Assembly (NCBI GenBank): GCA_905234755.1
Contig: CAJOIT010000003.1
Span: 73,135-137,134 of the forward strand
Direction of reading: 5' to 3'
DNA from: an uncultured Bacteroidales bacterium
Lineage (GTDB): Bacteria; Bacteroidota; Bacteroidia; Bacteroidales; ML635J-15
DNA: 64,000 nt
Below are positions 26,094-35,363 of this stretch, one piece after another. The notes beneath the pieces are model-generated. The model was not told the DNA's origin. It did not search any database and saw nothing but the letters and a program-made list of their open reading frames with translations. Numbering within the stretch: position 1 is the first letter of the stretch; the number at the start of each line of letters is the position of its first letter. The position numbers were made by a program, and so were the translations under genes.

Positions 26094-28362
26094 GGTTGCA
26101 CAGCTTCTGTATGTCGCTCTTGTTGCCTACAACCCATACGACATCGTCGGTTTCAAACACAAACGATGGGTCGGGATTCATAATGGAATCCATTCCGCGG
26201 TCAATGCCGACAATCATGCACCCCAAATCCCTTGCGCCACAATCTTTTAAGCTTTTGCTATTTAATGGCGACTTGTCTTCAACCACAAACGATTCGAGCG
26301 AAACATTTGAATTGTCATCATCTTCTTGTTGTTCAATTAATTGTGCATCAAGGATTTCCTGTTGTTTCATAAACTCGGCAAAGTTGCTTTTTTGCTTTTC
26401 GGTACCAATGGTCAGGATTCTGTCGCCGGGGAAAATGCGTTCGTCGCCAGATGGCAGGTTTATGTGCCGTTTGCCACGGTCAATTTTTACAATGTTTATT
26501 CCAAACCTCTGGCGCAGATTGAGTTCCTTGATTTTGAAGCCAACAAGTTCGGATGTGGTCGGTACAATGTATGGCGTAAGTTCGATGTCGTGTTCCTTGA
26601 AATTTTCGTTGAAGCCCTTGCGGATAGGTTTGTTTTCATTTTCTTCGTTGGCTTTCGAGTTTAGGTTTGTAATAAACTGCTGCTCAATTCGTGAGAATCG
26701 TTTTAGAGTGCGTGATGAAAGTACCAATATTATTACAAGACCGATGGCGATGAGGATTATCACCCATGCGTTCCAGTTGAATGTCTTGAATAGGGCAAGT
26801 GTAATGAATCCGGTTGCGATGAAATAGCGCAACAGCGTGAATGCCACGATTCCGCCACGATTGAAACGGCTGTCGTTCCATAGTTTAAGCACGGTTGGAC
26901 GAATATCTTTTTTCTGTACCATAAGTCCGCGCAGGAATGGTGCCATGACAAGCACGGTGATAAGGAAGTTGATGATTCCTATGAGGATAGGGTGTAGGTC
27001 GCTGAGCTTGTCGTTCATGAACGGATAGAGCCATTTAACGGCTGCTAGAAATATTGCAGTGAGGATTATGCCGTAAATGATGATTCGGACAGCATAGTAT
27101 TTGATGAGTTTTTTCCAGTCGCTTTCTAGGTTTACAGAGTTCTGGCGCTGTGCATATCTGTCCAATTTGTCCTTAATTTTCTGTGGTAGCCGTTTTTCTA
27201 TTACATTGGCTATAGGCGAGGCGAGGCGTATTCCGTAAGGTGTTGTGAATGTTGTTATTACCGAAACTGCTACAATGACAGGGTAGATGTACGAATCCAT
27301 TACTCCGAGCGAGTTTCCAAGTCCTGCAATGATGAAGGCAAATTCGCCCACTTGCGCTAAGCTGAAACCTGTTTGCAATGCGGTCTTGATGTTTTTCCCC
27401 GCTATCATTACGCCAAATGCCGATACCAAAGTCTTGCCGAAAATGGTTATTAATGAGAGAATTAATATTGGAAGCCAATATTCTGCAAGTATTTTCGGGT
27501 CAACCATCATGCCGACAGAAACGAAGAATATTGCGCCAAACAAATCCTTGATACTCTTGAGGTTATGTTCAATGTGTTCACCTTCGACAGTTTCGCCAAG
27601 TATTGAACCCATGATGAACGCTCCGAATGCTGACGAGAATCCCGTGAATGTTGCCAGCGTAACCATGCCAAAGCAAAGTCCTACAGAAATGATTAGCAAG
27701 GTTTCATCGTTCATCAGTTTTTTGGAGCGCTTGAAGAAAGTTGGGAATACGAAAATTCCAATTAGGAACCAAAGCACTAGGAAGAAAACCATCTTCAATA
27801 TGCTTAAAATCAGTTCAGAACCTTCGAAGTTCTTGCCTGTTGCAATTGTCGGTAGCAAGACGAGCATAAGAATTGCTACGAGGTCCTGGATTATCAGCAC
27901 GACAAGTGAAATGTCGGCAAACTTTTCCCCTTTTAGTTTCAGGTCGTCAAATGCCTTGATAACGATTGTGGTAGATGACATTGAGAGCATACCGCCTAGG
28001 AAGATGCTTTCTATCATTGTCCAGCCCATGAGGTAGCCGGCAAGCGCGCCAATGCTGAATGTTAGCAGGATTTCGCAACCTGCCGTTATGAATGCCGTGC
28101 TTCCAACGGAAAACAGTTTTTTGAAACTAAATTCCAATCCTAAAGCGAAAAGCAGGAAGATGATACCGATTTCTGACCATTCAGCAACGCTTGCTTCTTC
28201 GATTACGGTGGGGAAGAAGTCAAAATGCGGACCTACAAGGAAGCCAGCAACAATGTATCCAAGAACGAGCGGTTGCTTCAATTTCTTGAATATCAATGTC
28301 ATTACGCCTGCCGATATTAGTATCAGCGCGAGGTCGTTGAGAAGGTGCAGTTCTTCTTCCAT
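26086..28362 (-). CDS. Kef-type cation/proton antiporter with TrkA-C domains
   Basis: A 758-residue CPA2 monovalent cation:proton antiporter. The N-terminal about 390 residues hold about 12 membrane helices, including GYIVAGFLVGPHFDFFP, FLLFALGLEFSFKKLF and GAIFFVSVGMMVDP. A second membrane block is at about 420-565. Two regulatory TrkA-C-type domains follow, at about 605-665 (INIVKIDRGKRHINLPSGD) and 705-755 (CMIVGIDRGMDS). It probably exports potassium or sodium in exchange for protons, gated by ligand binding to the C-terminal domains. Its 3' end overlaps the ABC transporter start by eight bases. Confidence 0.92.
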   Translation of the reverse strand: MEEELHLLNDLALILISAGVMTLIFKKLKQPLVLGYIVAGFLVGPHFDFFPTVIEEASVAEWSEIGIIFLLFALGLEFSFKKLFSVGSTAFITAGCEILLTFSIGALAGYLMGWTMIESIFLGGMLSMSSTTIVIKAFDDLKLKGEKFADISLVVLIIQDLVAILMLVLLPTIATGKNFEGSELILSILKMVFFLVLWFLIGIFVFPTFFKRSKKLMNDETLLIISVGLCFGMVTLATFTGFSSAFGAFIMGSILGETVEGEHIEHNLKSIKDLFGAIFFVSVGMMVDPKILAEYWLPILILSLITIFGKTLVSAFGVMIAGKNIKTALQTGFSLAQVGEFAFIIAGLGNSLGVMDSYIYPVIVAVSVITTFTTPYGIRLASPIANVIEKRLPQKIKDKLDRYAQRQNSVNLESDWKKLIKYYAVRIIIYGIILTAIFLAAVKWLYPFMNDKLSDLHPILIGIINFLITVLVMAPFLRGLMVQKKDIRPTVLKLWNDSRFNRGGIVAFTLLRYFIATGFITLALFKTFNWNAWVIILIAIGLVIILVLSSRTLKRFSRIEQQFITNLNSKANEENENKPIRKGFNENFKEHDIELTPYIVPTTSELVGFKIKELNLRQRFGINIVKIDRGKRHINLPSGDERIFPGDRILTIGTEKQKSNFAEFMKQQEILDAQLIEQQEDDDNSNVSLESFVVEDKSPLNSKSLKDCGARDLGCMIVGIDRGMDSIMNPDPSFVFETDDVVWVVGNKSDIQKLCNHE

Positions 28363-28390
28363 GCTTGCTTATGGTTTGGCAATGGGTATG

Positions 28391-29260
28391 TTAGAATGTC
28401 TGTTCTGCTGCCTTGAGCGTGTTGAGTAGCAACGAAAGGCGTGTCATAGGACCAACGCCACCGGGAACTGGTGTTATGTACGAGCACTTGTCGGCAACAT
28501 TCTTGAAATCGACATCGCCGGTAAGTTTGAATCCGCTCTTTGTCTCGGTGGATGGCATACGAGTGGTGCCGACATCAATAACAACAGCGCCTTCCTTTAC
28601 CATGTCGGCAGTTACGAAATTGGGCTTACCCATTGCCGAAATAAGAATGTCGGCGTTTGCGCAGATTTCTTTCATGTTCTTGGTTGCGCTGTGGCATACG
28701 GTTACCGTGCAGTTCATGTCCTTTTGCGACATGAGTATGCTCAGCGGACGACCAACGATGTTGCTACGACCAATCACCACGCAGTTCTTTCCGCTGGTCT
28801 CAATGCCCGAACGCTTGAGTAGCAAGGTGATTCCCATTGGTGTTGCCGATACAAACGATGGCAGACCTATTGTCATCTTACCGACATTTGTCGGGTGGAA
28901 ACCGTCAACATCCTTTTCTGGATTTATGGCTTCGATAACCTTCTGTTCGTTGATGTGCTTTGGCAGTGGAAGTTGTACTATAAAACCGGTAACGCTCTTG
29001 TCGTTGTTCAACATTTCGATGGTGTCGAGGAGTTCCTTTTCGGTAACATCTTCTTCGAAGCGGATAAGGTCGGAGATGAATCCAACTTCCTGGCAATCCT
29101 TCATTTTGAAGCTTACATACGATTCGCTACCACCATCATGTCCAACTAAAATGGCAGTCAGTTTTGGCGTTTTGCCAGTCTTTTCTATGAGTTTCTTTGT
29201 CGATTCGGCAATTTCAGCCTTTATTTCCTTTGCAATTTTGTTTCCGTCAATGATTTGCAT
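28391..29260 (-). CDS. folD: Bifunctional methylene-THF dehydrogenase / methenyl-THF cyclohydrolase
   Basis: A 289-residue cytoplasmic enzyme interconverting 5,10-methylene-THF and 10-formyl-THF using NADP. Seen: [16 protein letters not shown] with the catalytic lysine (first signature), [19 protein letters not shown], the dinucleotide-binding [13 protein letters not shown] and the C-terminal [10 protein letters not shown]. The start at 29260 is chosen over 29305 because [13 protein letters not shown] is the family N-terminus. It lies 28 bases upstream of the antiporter start on the same strand, so the three genes may form one operon. Confidence 0.97.
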   Translation of the reverse strand: MQIIDGNKIAKEIKAEIAESTKKLIEKTGKTPKLTAILVGHDGGSESYVSFKMKDCQEVGFISDLIRFEEDVTEKELLDTIEMLNNDKSVTGFIVQLPLPKHINEQKVIEAINPEKDVDGFHPTNVGKMTIGLPSFVSATPMGITLLLKRSGIETSGKNCVVIGRSNIVGRPLSILMSQKDMNCTVTVCHSATKNMKEICANADILISAMGKPNFVTADMVKEGAVVIDVGTTRMPSTETKSGFKLTGDVDFKNVADKCSYITPVPGGVGPMTRLSLLLNTLKAAEQTF

Positions 29261-29400
29261 ATTCTTCTGTTTTTTTGAGTACGCAAAGTTAATGTTTAAT
29301 TGCAAGTTATGAAACTGAATAAAATAAATTTTTTATTGTTTTTTTATTGTAGTTATAAGAAATTTGTTATATTTGCCAAGTTAAGCAAAAAGTATGTGAT

Positions 29401-29754
29401 ATGAAAAATAGAGTTTTGGTGATTTTGTCGTGTGTATTGGCATTGGTATTGTCATTGGGTTCGTGCAAGTCTGAAAAAGACAATAATGAGGAAATTACAT
29501 TAGACGGAGCTATTGATGCGTTGGATAGGGCTTGTAAGTCTGGTAACAAAGAGGAAACAATTTCTGCTTACGAAGTTATGTTGAGGATTATATTGGATGA
29601 AACTGTTAAAAATGCTGATGTAGGTAATTATTCCGAAAATGCTGTAATTAATGAGGAACAGGAAAAAAGATTGGATGAAATTTCAAGTACTTGCGATTGT
29701 ATTTCTGATGAAGATATTCAGGCAATTACCGATAAGGTGGAATCGGAGTATTAG
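29401..29754 (+). CDS. Small lipoprotein, unknown
   Basis: A 117-residue protein with a lipobox signal (ALVLSLGSC, cysteine at about residue 22) and a short, acidic, mostly helical mature part (EEITLDGAIDALDRACKSGN, then EDIQAITDKVESEY). I do not recognise a family. A -7 box TATATTTG lies at 29368-29375 and a terminator follows, so it is a single-gene unit. Confidence 0.75.
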   Translation: MKNRVLVILSCVLALVLSLGSCKSEKDNNEEITLDGAIDALDRACKSGNKEETISAYEVMLRIILDETVKNADVGNYSENAVINEEQEKRLDEISSTCDCISDEDIQAITDKVESEY

Positions 29755-29780
29755 TTGTTTAAATTTTAAAGCATTGAAAA

Positions 29781-29812
29781 ATTGCTGCCATATTATGGTG
29801 GCAATTTTTTTC
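29781..29812 (+). terminator. Terminator after the small lipoprotein gene
   Basis: ATTGCTGCCAT (29781-29791) pairs imperfectly with ATGGTGGCAAT (29795-29805), followed by seven T residues. It also lies between this gene and the convergent gene ending at 29836. Confidence 0.82.
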
Positions 29813-29835
29813 TTTTAAATACGATGCTAATTAGG

Positions 29836-32085
29836 TTAGTCCTGTATGCAGCGGATGCTCATGCCGATATGGTTTTCGTTGTGGGATCTTGTTACATAAG
29901 TTCTGGTAAAGTGAATATACCTGTCCCAGTGGTGGTTGCTGTATTGTGTTGACGACCACCATGTTCCGTTTTCGTTAATATATGCGAATCGTCCATTTAA
30001 GGTTTTCCATCCTGCTGGTTTTCCGTTGAACCCGCTAGAATTGTTTTTTTCTTGTAGCAATCCCGGGGTGTTCTCAATGTCGGATGTAGACCAGTTGTAT
30101 GTGGATGCCAATGCCTTTGCAATTACATTGTGAGTTTCGCGGTCATTGTCGGTATCCACATATCCATCGAAGTTATGCCCGTTGTTTTCGAGGTAGATTT
30201 CGAGCTCTGTCCACTCGCTGTCGCTTGGCAAATGCCAACCTGCCGGACAGGCTGTCTGCGCTGCAATAAAATTGTAAAGAACGCCATATTCCGCATAATT
30301 GTATGTGTCTTTTGCCTCGTCAACATTCGTTCCTTGATAGTCGTAAACATAGTATCGGCTTTCCGACCACGATTCATCGGTGCCTCTGTTGACACTTGGC
30401 AGGTACCGGAGATTTTCGCCCATCCAGACCTGATTGCCTATCGTTATTGTGCAGTATGTGTTTCCGTCTCGTTCATCGGTGAAGCCGTTGCCAATGGAAA
30501 GTATTAGCGAAACCACACTGTCGCATCCATGAACTGATGTTAAAGTTTGCTGGTAGCTTCCGCTTTCTGTGTATGTTATGCCGTTCAGTGTGTAGCTCTC
30601 GTCGCAAGTTGAAATCCTTACTTCGTTGAAAATGTAGTCGCCAATATTCACATCAAGGATTATGATGCTGTCGCAGTGATATGTGGTTTGGTAGTGCCCG
30701 ATTTCGTAATGCCCGGTTTGTGTGTAGGTGATGCCATTGTATGTTATTGGTTCGCAGTCGTTTATTTCTATATGTGTGTACTTGTCATCGCAGAATGGAA
30801 CTTCAAACATAAATTCTATAGTTCCAGAGTATAGACTGCGTTGTGTTTGTTCCGAGTATATAGTTCCGCGATAAGAGGTGTAGCCTGTATATATCATTCT
30901 GTCGCCAGAGCTGGCGTTTCCGTTAATGTTAAGTTTTGTGTTCCCAAAATCCACATTCATTATGGTGTCTGGGAAAATTAGTGTTTGTTCCCAGTTCCTT
31001 GTTTGGTTCTGCACCTTTATGCTGTCGAGAGGAATGTACAAATATAGGTACTGGTAGTTCGTGCTATGTCCTCGGCTTGTGAAGGTTATAGTGATGTCGT
31101 GGTTGCCGTTTGGAGAATCTGTAGTGAAACTTTTAATTTCTCCAGTATAAATTACATCGTTGTGTATGGTGTATGCGCGGTAGAAATATGTCGTTCCCTG
31201 TTCAAGTCCCGACAGCAGGTACGAGAAGGTTCCTGAAGGACTTTGTGTAGTCGTTATATTGTTTGACATGTTGTTGGTGCTTGTTCCGTAGTAGAAGCCT
31301 GTAGCTTGCAGTGGTGCGCTGAATGTTGCCCTGCCGTGTATTGTGGCTGTCGTTTGACTTATATCGGTAGCAGGTAATGTGCTTACATCTGGAGTTTCAA
31401 CTGGTGTTGTGTTTATTGAAATTGGGAAGACTAATGTTATGTCTTCGCTACTGTACTGCCTTTGCGTAACAGAATAACTTGCGTATAGAATGCCTCCGTA
31501 GGCTGTGTAGCCAATGTATTTCATATCATCGCCAAGTTCAAATAACCCATTCACAATAAGTTTCTGCTGCAAGGTTTGACCAAGGTATGAAATTGAATTT
31601 GCACAGCCTTTCCCCGTGTTAATCATCTTTATCGATGATGTTTTGCCATTAATACTTGCCGAAAGTATGTAGGTTTGAGGTGCAGCCAGATTTATGTCAA
31701 ATTTGTGTGTGCCTGCGTTTAGGTTCTGAGTGCTTTGTGCATGTATTTTTCCGTTGATGTCGGATATTTGGATTGTGGTGGTACCGTCGTATGGAATTGA
31801 TATTGCGACTTCTGTTCTGCCGTTGAATGGATTTGGCGTATTTTGAGAAACGGAAAAGTCTGCGGACTCTTGGCTTTCAATGCTGTTCAGTATGGCAATC
31901 ATCACTGTGTCGGGGTATGTCAATGTTCGTTCCCATTGCTGGGAAAGGTCGTACACCTTTATGCTATCGAGTCGCATGTATGCATTGTCTTGCGATTTGC
32001 CAGTGAAACTGACGGTAATATTTTGTGCCATCAGTCCGCACAACGATATAAGCGTGATTAATAGTGTTAGAAGAGTTGTCCTCAT
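29836..32085 (-). CDS. Surface protein with internal T9SS-tail-like domain and Fibrobacter major paralogous domain
   Basis: A 749-residue exported protein. The signal peptide is residues 1-20 (ending CGLMAQ). Residues about 60-157 read as a Por-secretion-tail-like domain (NTPNPFNGRTEVAISI, ISDINGKIHAQ, LNAGTHKFDI), a fold that normally ends a protein. An FN3-like module (about 235-330, TTATIHGRATF, GTTYFYRAYT) follows. Two repeats of the type ITYNGITYTQTGHYE with a Cys-Asp-Ser ending come next (about 435-530). The C-terminal Fibrobacter succinogenes major paralogous domain (about 540-749) has DGNTYCTITIGNQVWMGENL, CPAGWHLPSDSEW and ends SIRCIQD. It is a paralogue of the gene at 35364. A surface-adhesin role is inferred. 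Confidence 0.85.
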   Translation of the reverse strand: MRTTLLTLLITLISLCGLMAQNITVSFTGKSQDNAYMRLDSIKVYDLSQQWERTLTYPDTVMIAILNSIESQESADFSVSQNTPNPFNGRTEVAISIPYDGTTTIQISDINGKIHAQSTQNLNAGTHKFDINLAAPQTYILSASINGKTSSIKMINTGKGCANSISYLGQTLQQKLIVNGLFELGDDMKYIGYTAYGGILYASYSVTQRQYSSEDITLVFPISINTTPVETPDVSTLPATDISQTTATIHGRATFSAPLQATGFYYGTSTNNMSNNITTTQSPSGTFSYLLSGLEQGTTYFYRAYTIHNDVIYTGEIKSFTTDSPNGNHDITITFTSRGHSTNYQYLYLYIPLDSIKVQNQTRNWEQTLIFPDTIMNVDFGNTKLNINGNASSGDRMIYTGYTSYRGTIYSEQTQRSLYSGTIEFMFEVPFCDDKYTHIEINDCEPITYNGITYTQTGHYEIGHYQTTYHCDSIIILDVNIGDYIFNEVRISTCDESYTLNGITYTESGSYQQTLTSVHGCDSVVSLILSIGNGFTDERDGNTYCTITIGNQVWMGENLRYLPSVNRGTDESWSESRYYVYDYQGTNVDEAKDTYNYAEYGVLYNFIAAQTACPAGWHLPSDSEWTELEIYLENNGHNFDGYVDTDNDRETHNVIAKALASTYNWSTSDIENTPGLLQEKNNSSGFNGKPAGWKTLNGRFAYINENGTWWSSTQYSNHHWDRYIHFTRTYVTRSHNENHIGMSIRCIQD

Positions 32086-32122
32086 TCAATGGCGTTTATT
32101 TGTTGCAAAGATAACATTTTTT

Positions 32123-34624
32123 TTACAATGTTATCGTCCATGTCAGTTTAAATGACCAATTTTCGATTTCCTTGTCCAAGTGGTATGGACCGTAGCGGTA
32201 GTAAACACCAAGACCGAAGCCTTCAATCGAGAGGCAGAGAAGGTTGTTGAGTTGGATGCCTGATTCGTAGTAACCCTTGTTCATCTTTTTCGCAAAGTCG
32301 CTTCCGTCAACATCTTGCGTTAACTTGCAGTCGCCCCAGCCGAGACTTGTGGTTATTGCAATGCTTGGCTTCGAGTATTTTTTCTTGTAGAGTACATTGC
32401 CGAAGTCGTGCATAAAGTGGAAGGTGCAGAACTTGTCGGAGATGAACTCGTTTGGGCGCATTGTGTTGAAGGTGTGGTCTATATTGAGCCACGAGTCTGT
32501 TCCCGATGCATAGTATAGTTCGCTGTAGCGCGGATTTCCGCCAATCATACCGCCAGTTAGTATCAAATAGGTGTCGCCAACGCGCTTGATTACGAAGTGC
32601 TTGTAAATCTGTGCCTCAATCTTGTAGTAGTTGTTGGCATTGGGCGTTACTGGCACCGACTTTATGAAGTTGAAATAAACAATCGGGTATTTTGTTCCCA
32701 AGCTGACTTTTGTTCCGCGTGGAGTCTGGAAGAATTTTTCCTTGTGGGCGTAGCGGAGGTAAATGCCGGCTTCGGCGGCGGTGTAGTGCTTGTCGATTGT
32801 GCCGAGGAAGTTGTACCTGTCGGTATTGATTATATCCTTGGTGTAGTGTCGGAATTGCAGTCGTGCTTTCAGGTATCGCAGTACCTTGAAGTCGATGTAT
32901 GCCTTATGTTCGGAAATCGAGTCCATTTCGCTGAGGAACCATTCGTAAACAGATTGCGAGGAGAGTTTTGTCGACCTTTTATTGAACGACATTCCATCGC
33001 TAAAGTCGAGGTCGCGCTTGTAGGTTACGCCTAATTTCAAGTCGTGCTCTGGCCAAAGGTTAAACTGAAGTTTTGCTCCGTATTTCCATGCCTTGTCGCC
33101 GAATCCGTATGCGCCGTAACCACCCAATGTTACCCATTTTGTCAGTCTTTCGTTGGTTTCGATGCCAAGACCGAGGCGGACTTTTTCGTATTCGTTGAAC
33201 CAGATTATGGAGCCGAGGTCGAAATTGATGAATTTCCAAGGAATGTAGCCTGCCGCAAGGATTTCGAGCACTTCTATTTTTTTGTCAAGGTTTATTTCCT
33301 TGCCGAGACTATCAATAACGCGATAAGTTTCAAGGTCTTTGCTTGTGAGAGAATCCTTGCGGTACTGGTTCCAGAAATCGTCGTCCTGCTTGGCGGCTTT
33401 GTCTTCGACAAGTACGCCTTGATTGATGAATTCGCGGCGTTTTATGTCGGGATTTAGGCTAATGTCGGAAATGTAGCTTTTCCCGATTCCGACCATTGGT
33501 GTGTATTTCTGTCTTTCGCCTTCGGCGGGCTTTGTGCCGTCAGGAACTTGTAATAAATTGAAAATGAGGTTTGTGTTCAATTGGACAGGAAACCATTGTA
33601 TGCTGTCGATGAGTTCGTATTTCTGCTGTATCGACACGGTGAAAACTTCCGATGGCTCGTATGGCTCTGCAGTTATGGTTTCAAGGGCATAGCCGTTTGT
33701 GTTGATGTTCATAACGCCTTTCAATCCGTCGAAAACCTTGTTTTTCAGCGGAATGAACGAAATGACAAACACAGTGTCCATTGAAGTGTTGTACATTGTG
33801 TCCTCGATTTGGAAGAAGTATTTCGATGTGCTACCTTTGCTTATTGGGCTAAGGAAACGCTTGTCGAGCAACGAAATATGGTCGCTGTAGAACGACATCG
33901 ACTGGAATTGCGTTGCGAGCAGAGTGAATGCCGGATTTTTCATCCCCGACATTCGGTGGGCGAGGACATTCTCCTTGTTGTTGTCTGGGTATCTGAAAAT
34001 GCGTTCAGTAACTGATTCTATTAGCAGAAGGTGCTGTTGAGAAAGAATTTTACTGAGTGTTTGTATCGTGTCTTTGTTCTGTGTTATTATTATCGAATCG
34101 TCAGATGGTTTTACATCGGCGGTAAAGTACATTTTGTTGTATGAGATATACGAGAACGAGCGCATTTTTTCTGGATTATTCTTGTTGGCGTTCTCGATGG
34201 CGAGGTTAACAATTCTGTGGGCGGGGTTTTCTCCAGGAAGCACGGTGACTTCGGCAAGACTTGTAATATCTTCATCTAGTGTTAGTTCGATGTAATGTTT
34301 GCTGCCAAGTTCTTCTTTGCTTATAATTTTGGTTGTGTATCCGAGATATGAAATGCGTAGGAATTCTATTTTCGAGTAGTCGTCAATCTTGAAATAGCCG
34401 TCTAGGTCGGTTGAGGTGCCTTGGTTCTTAGAGTTGTAGATTATGTTGACGAATGCCAATGGTTCTTTGCTCTTTGTGTCGGAAACTCGACCTGCGAACT
34501 TGGACTGGGCGAAAGAAGAAACTGCAAATAGTGTGATGATTAGCAGGGGAAAAAGGCGTTTCAAGTCACTATAAAAGTGAACCGTGCTTTTTCTCTGTTG
34601 AATATTTTTCTTTGCCGTTGTCAA
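32123..34624 (-). CDS. DUF5686 family outer-membrane protein with carboxypeptidase-like regulatory domain
   Basis: An 833-residue protein. A signal sequence ends near residue 40 (ITLFAVSSFAQ) after a longer than usual basic start. A carboxypeptidase-regulatory-like beta domain follows at about 41-125 (FAGRVSDTKSKEPLAFVNII, STDLDGYFKI). The rest is the DUF5686 region, ending in a predicted outer-membrane barrel with alternating hydrophobic residues and a C-terminal aromatic-rich end (WSFKLTWTITL). The family resembles TonB-dependent receptor-type proteins without a plug; its role is unknown. It lies 37 bases upstream of the surface-protein gene 29836-32085 and shares its strand. Confidence 0.88.
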   Translation of the reverse strand: MTTAKKNIQQRKSTVHFYSDLKRLFPLLIITLFAVSSFAQSKFAGRVSDTKSKEPLAFVNIIYNSKNQGTSTDLDGYFKIDDYSKIEFLRISYLGYTTKIISKEELGSKHYIELTLDEDITSLAEVTVLPGENPAHRIVNLAIENANKNNPEKMRSFSYISYNKMYFTADVKPSDDSIIITQNKDTIQTLSKILSQQHLLLIESVTERIFRYPDNNKENVLAHRMSGMKNPAFTLLATQFQSMSFYSDHISLLDKRFLSPISKGSTSKYFFQIEDTMYNTSMDTVFVISFIPLKNKVFDGLKGVMNINTNGYALETITAEPYEPSEVFTVSIQQKYELIDSIQWFPVQLNTNLIFNLLQVPDGTKPAEGERQKYTPMVGIGKSYISDISLNPDIKRREFINQGVLVEDKAAKQDDDFWNQYRKDSLTSKDLETYRVIDSLGKEINLDKKIEVLEILAAGYIPWKFINFDLGSIIWFNEYEKVRLGLGIETNERLTKWVTLGGYGAYGFGDKAWKYGAKLQFNLWPEHDLKLGVTYKRDLDFSDGMSFNKRSTKLSSQSVYEWFLSEMDSISEHKAYIDFKVLRYLKARLQFRHYTKDIINTDRYNFLGTIDKHYTAAEAGIYLRYAHKEKFFQTPRGTKVSLGTKYPIVYFNFIKSVPVTPNANNYYKIEAQIYKHFVIKRVGDTYLILTGGMIGGNPRYSELYYASGTDSWLNIDHTFNTMRPNEFISDKFCTFHFMHDFGNVLYKKKYSKPSIAITTSLGWGDCKLTQDVDGSDFAKKMNKGYYESGIQLNNLLCLSIEGFGLGVYYRYGPYHLDKEIENWSFKLTWTITL

Positions 34625-34779
34625 TTTTATGTCTGTTTAACATATTTTTTGCAAAGGTAGTGAAAAAGTGTATTAATCACCACAAATGTTTTTCTAATCT
34701 GGAAAAACCAATAAATGAATAATTTGAATAAACCCCAATCAAATATTGTTTACATTTGTGGTCTTAAATTTTAGAAAGT

Positions 34780-35280
34780 ATGAGAAAGTTGGCTGAAATT
34801 TTCGGATATGCTCTTGGCGGACTGATGTTTGTGATTTTAATCCCAGCAATAATGTGGTTTGCTTCGCTGATGCCTGACATTTGTGCGGTTGATGTTTGGC
34901 AAATAATTGTATCTGCGGTACTTGCGATTGTGGGGTTGGCGTTGAGCATTTGGTCAATCGTGTATATGAGGCACAAAGGCGATGGCAATCCGATGGATGC
35001 ATTCGGTCACGAGGTCGCACCGCGAACCAAGCATCTTATGACCGATGGTCCTTACCGTCTAAGCCGAAATCCAATGCTGACAGGAAGTTTCGTTTATAAC
35101 GTTGCCGCTTGTGTATGGTTGTGGACATGGCAGTCGGCGGTGGTTTTCGTTGTGTTTGTGGCTATTATGTTGGTGCAGGTGATGACCGAGGAAAAGCGAC
35201 TACGCCGTGATTTCGGCGAGGAATACGATGCATATTGCCGTAGAACTGGACGATTTTTGCCGTTTAGTTTAAAAAGATGA
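34780..35280 (+). CDS. Isoprenylcysteine/phospholipid methyltransferase-family membrane protein
   Basis: A 166-residue integral membrane protein of the ICMT/PEMT type. It has about four hydrophobic segments and the SAM-related C-terminal signature: GPYRLSRNPMLTGSF (about residues 90-104), then EEKRLRRDFGEEYDAYCRRTGRFLPF. Substrates of the bacterial members are mostly unknown. A -7 box TACATTTG lies at 34751-34758, shortly before the start. Confidence 0.85.
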   Translation: MRKLAEIFGYALGGLMFVILIPAIMWFASLMPDICAVDVWQIIVSAVLAIVGLALSIWSIVYMRHKGDGNPMDAFGHEVAPRTKHLMTDGPYRLSRNPMLTGSFVYNVAACVWLWTWQSAVVFVVFVAIMLVQVMTEEKRLRRDFGEEYDAYCRRTGRFLPFSLKR

Positions 35281-35363
35281 ATATTTGGAAGATAAAAAAA
35301 CATCAAATTAGTCTTAATTTCTCCCAATATTATTATCTTTGTGTGGCTATAAATAATGTATTT

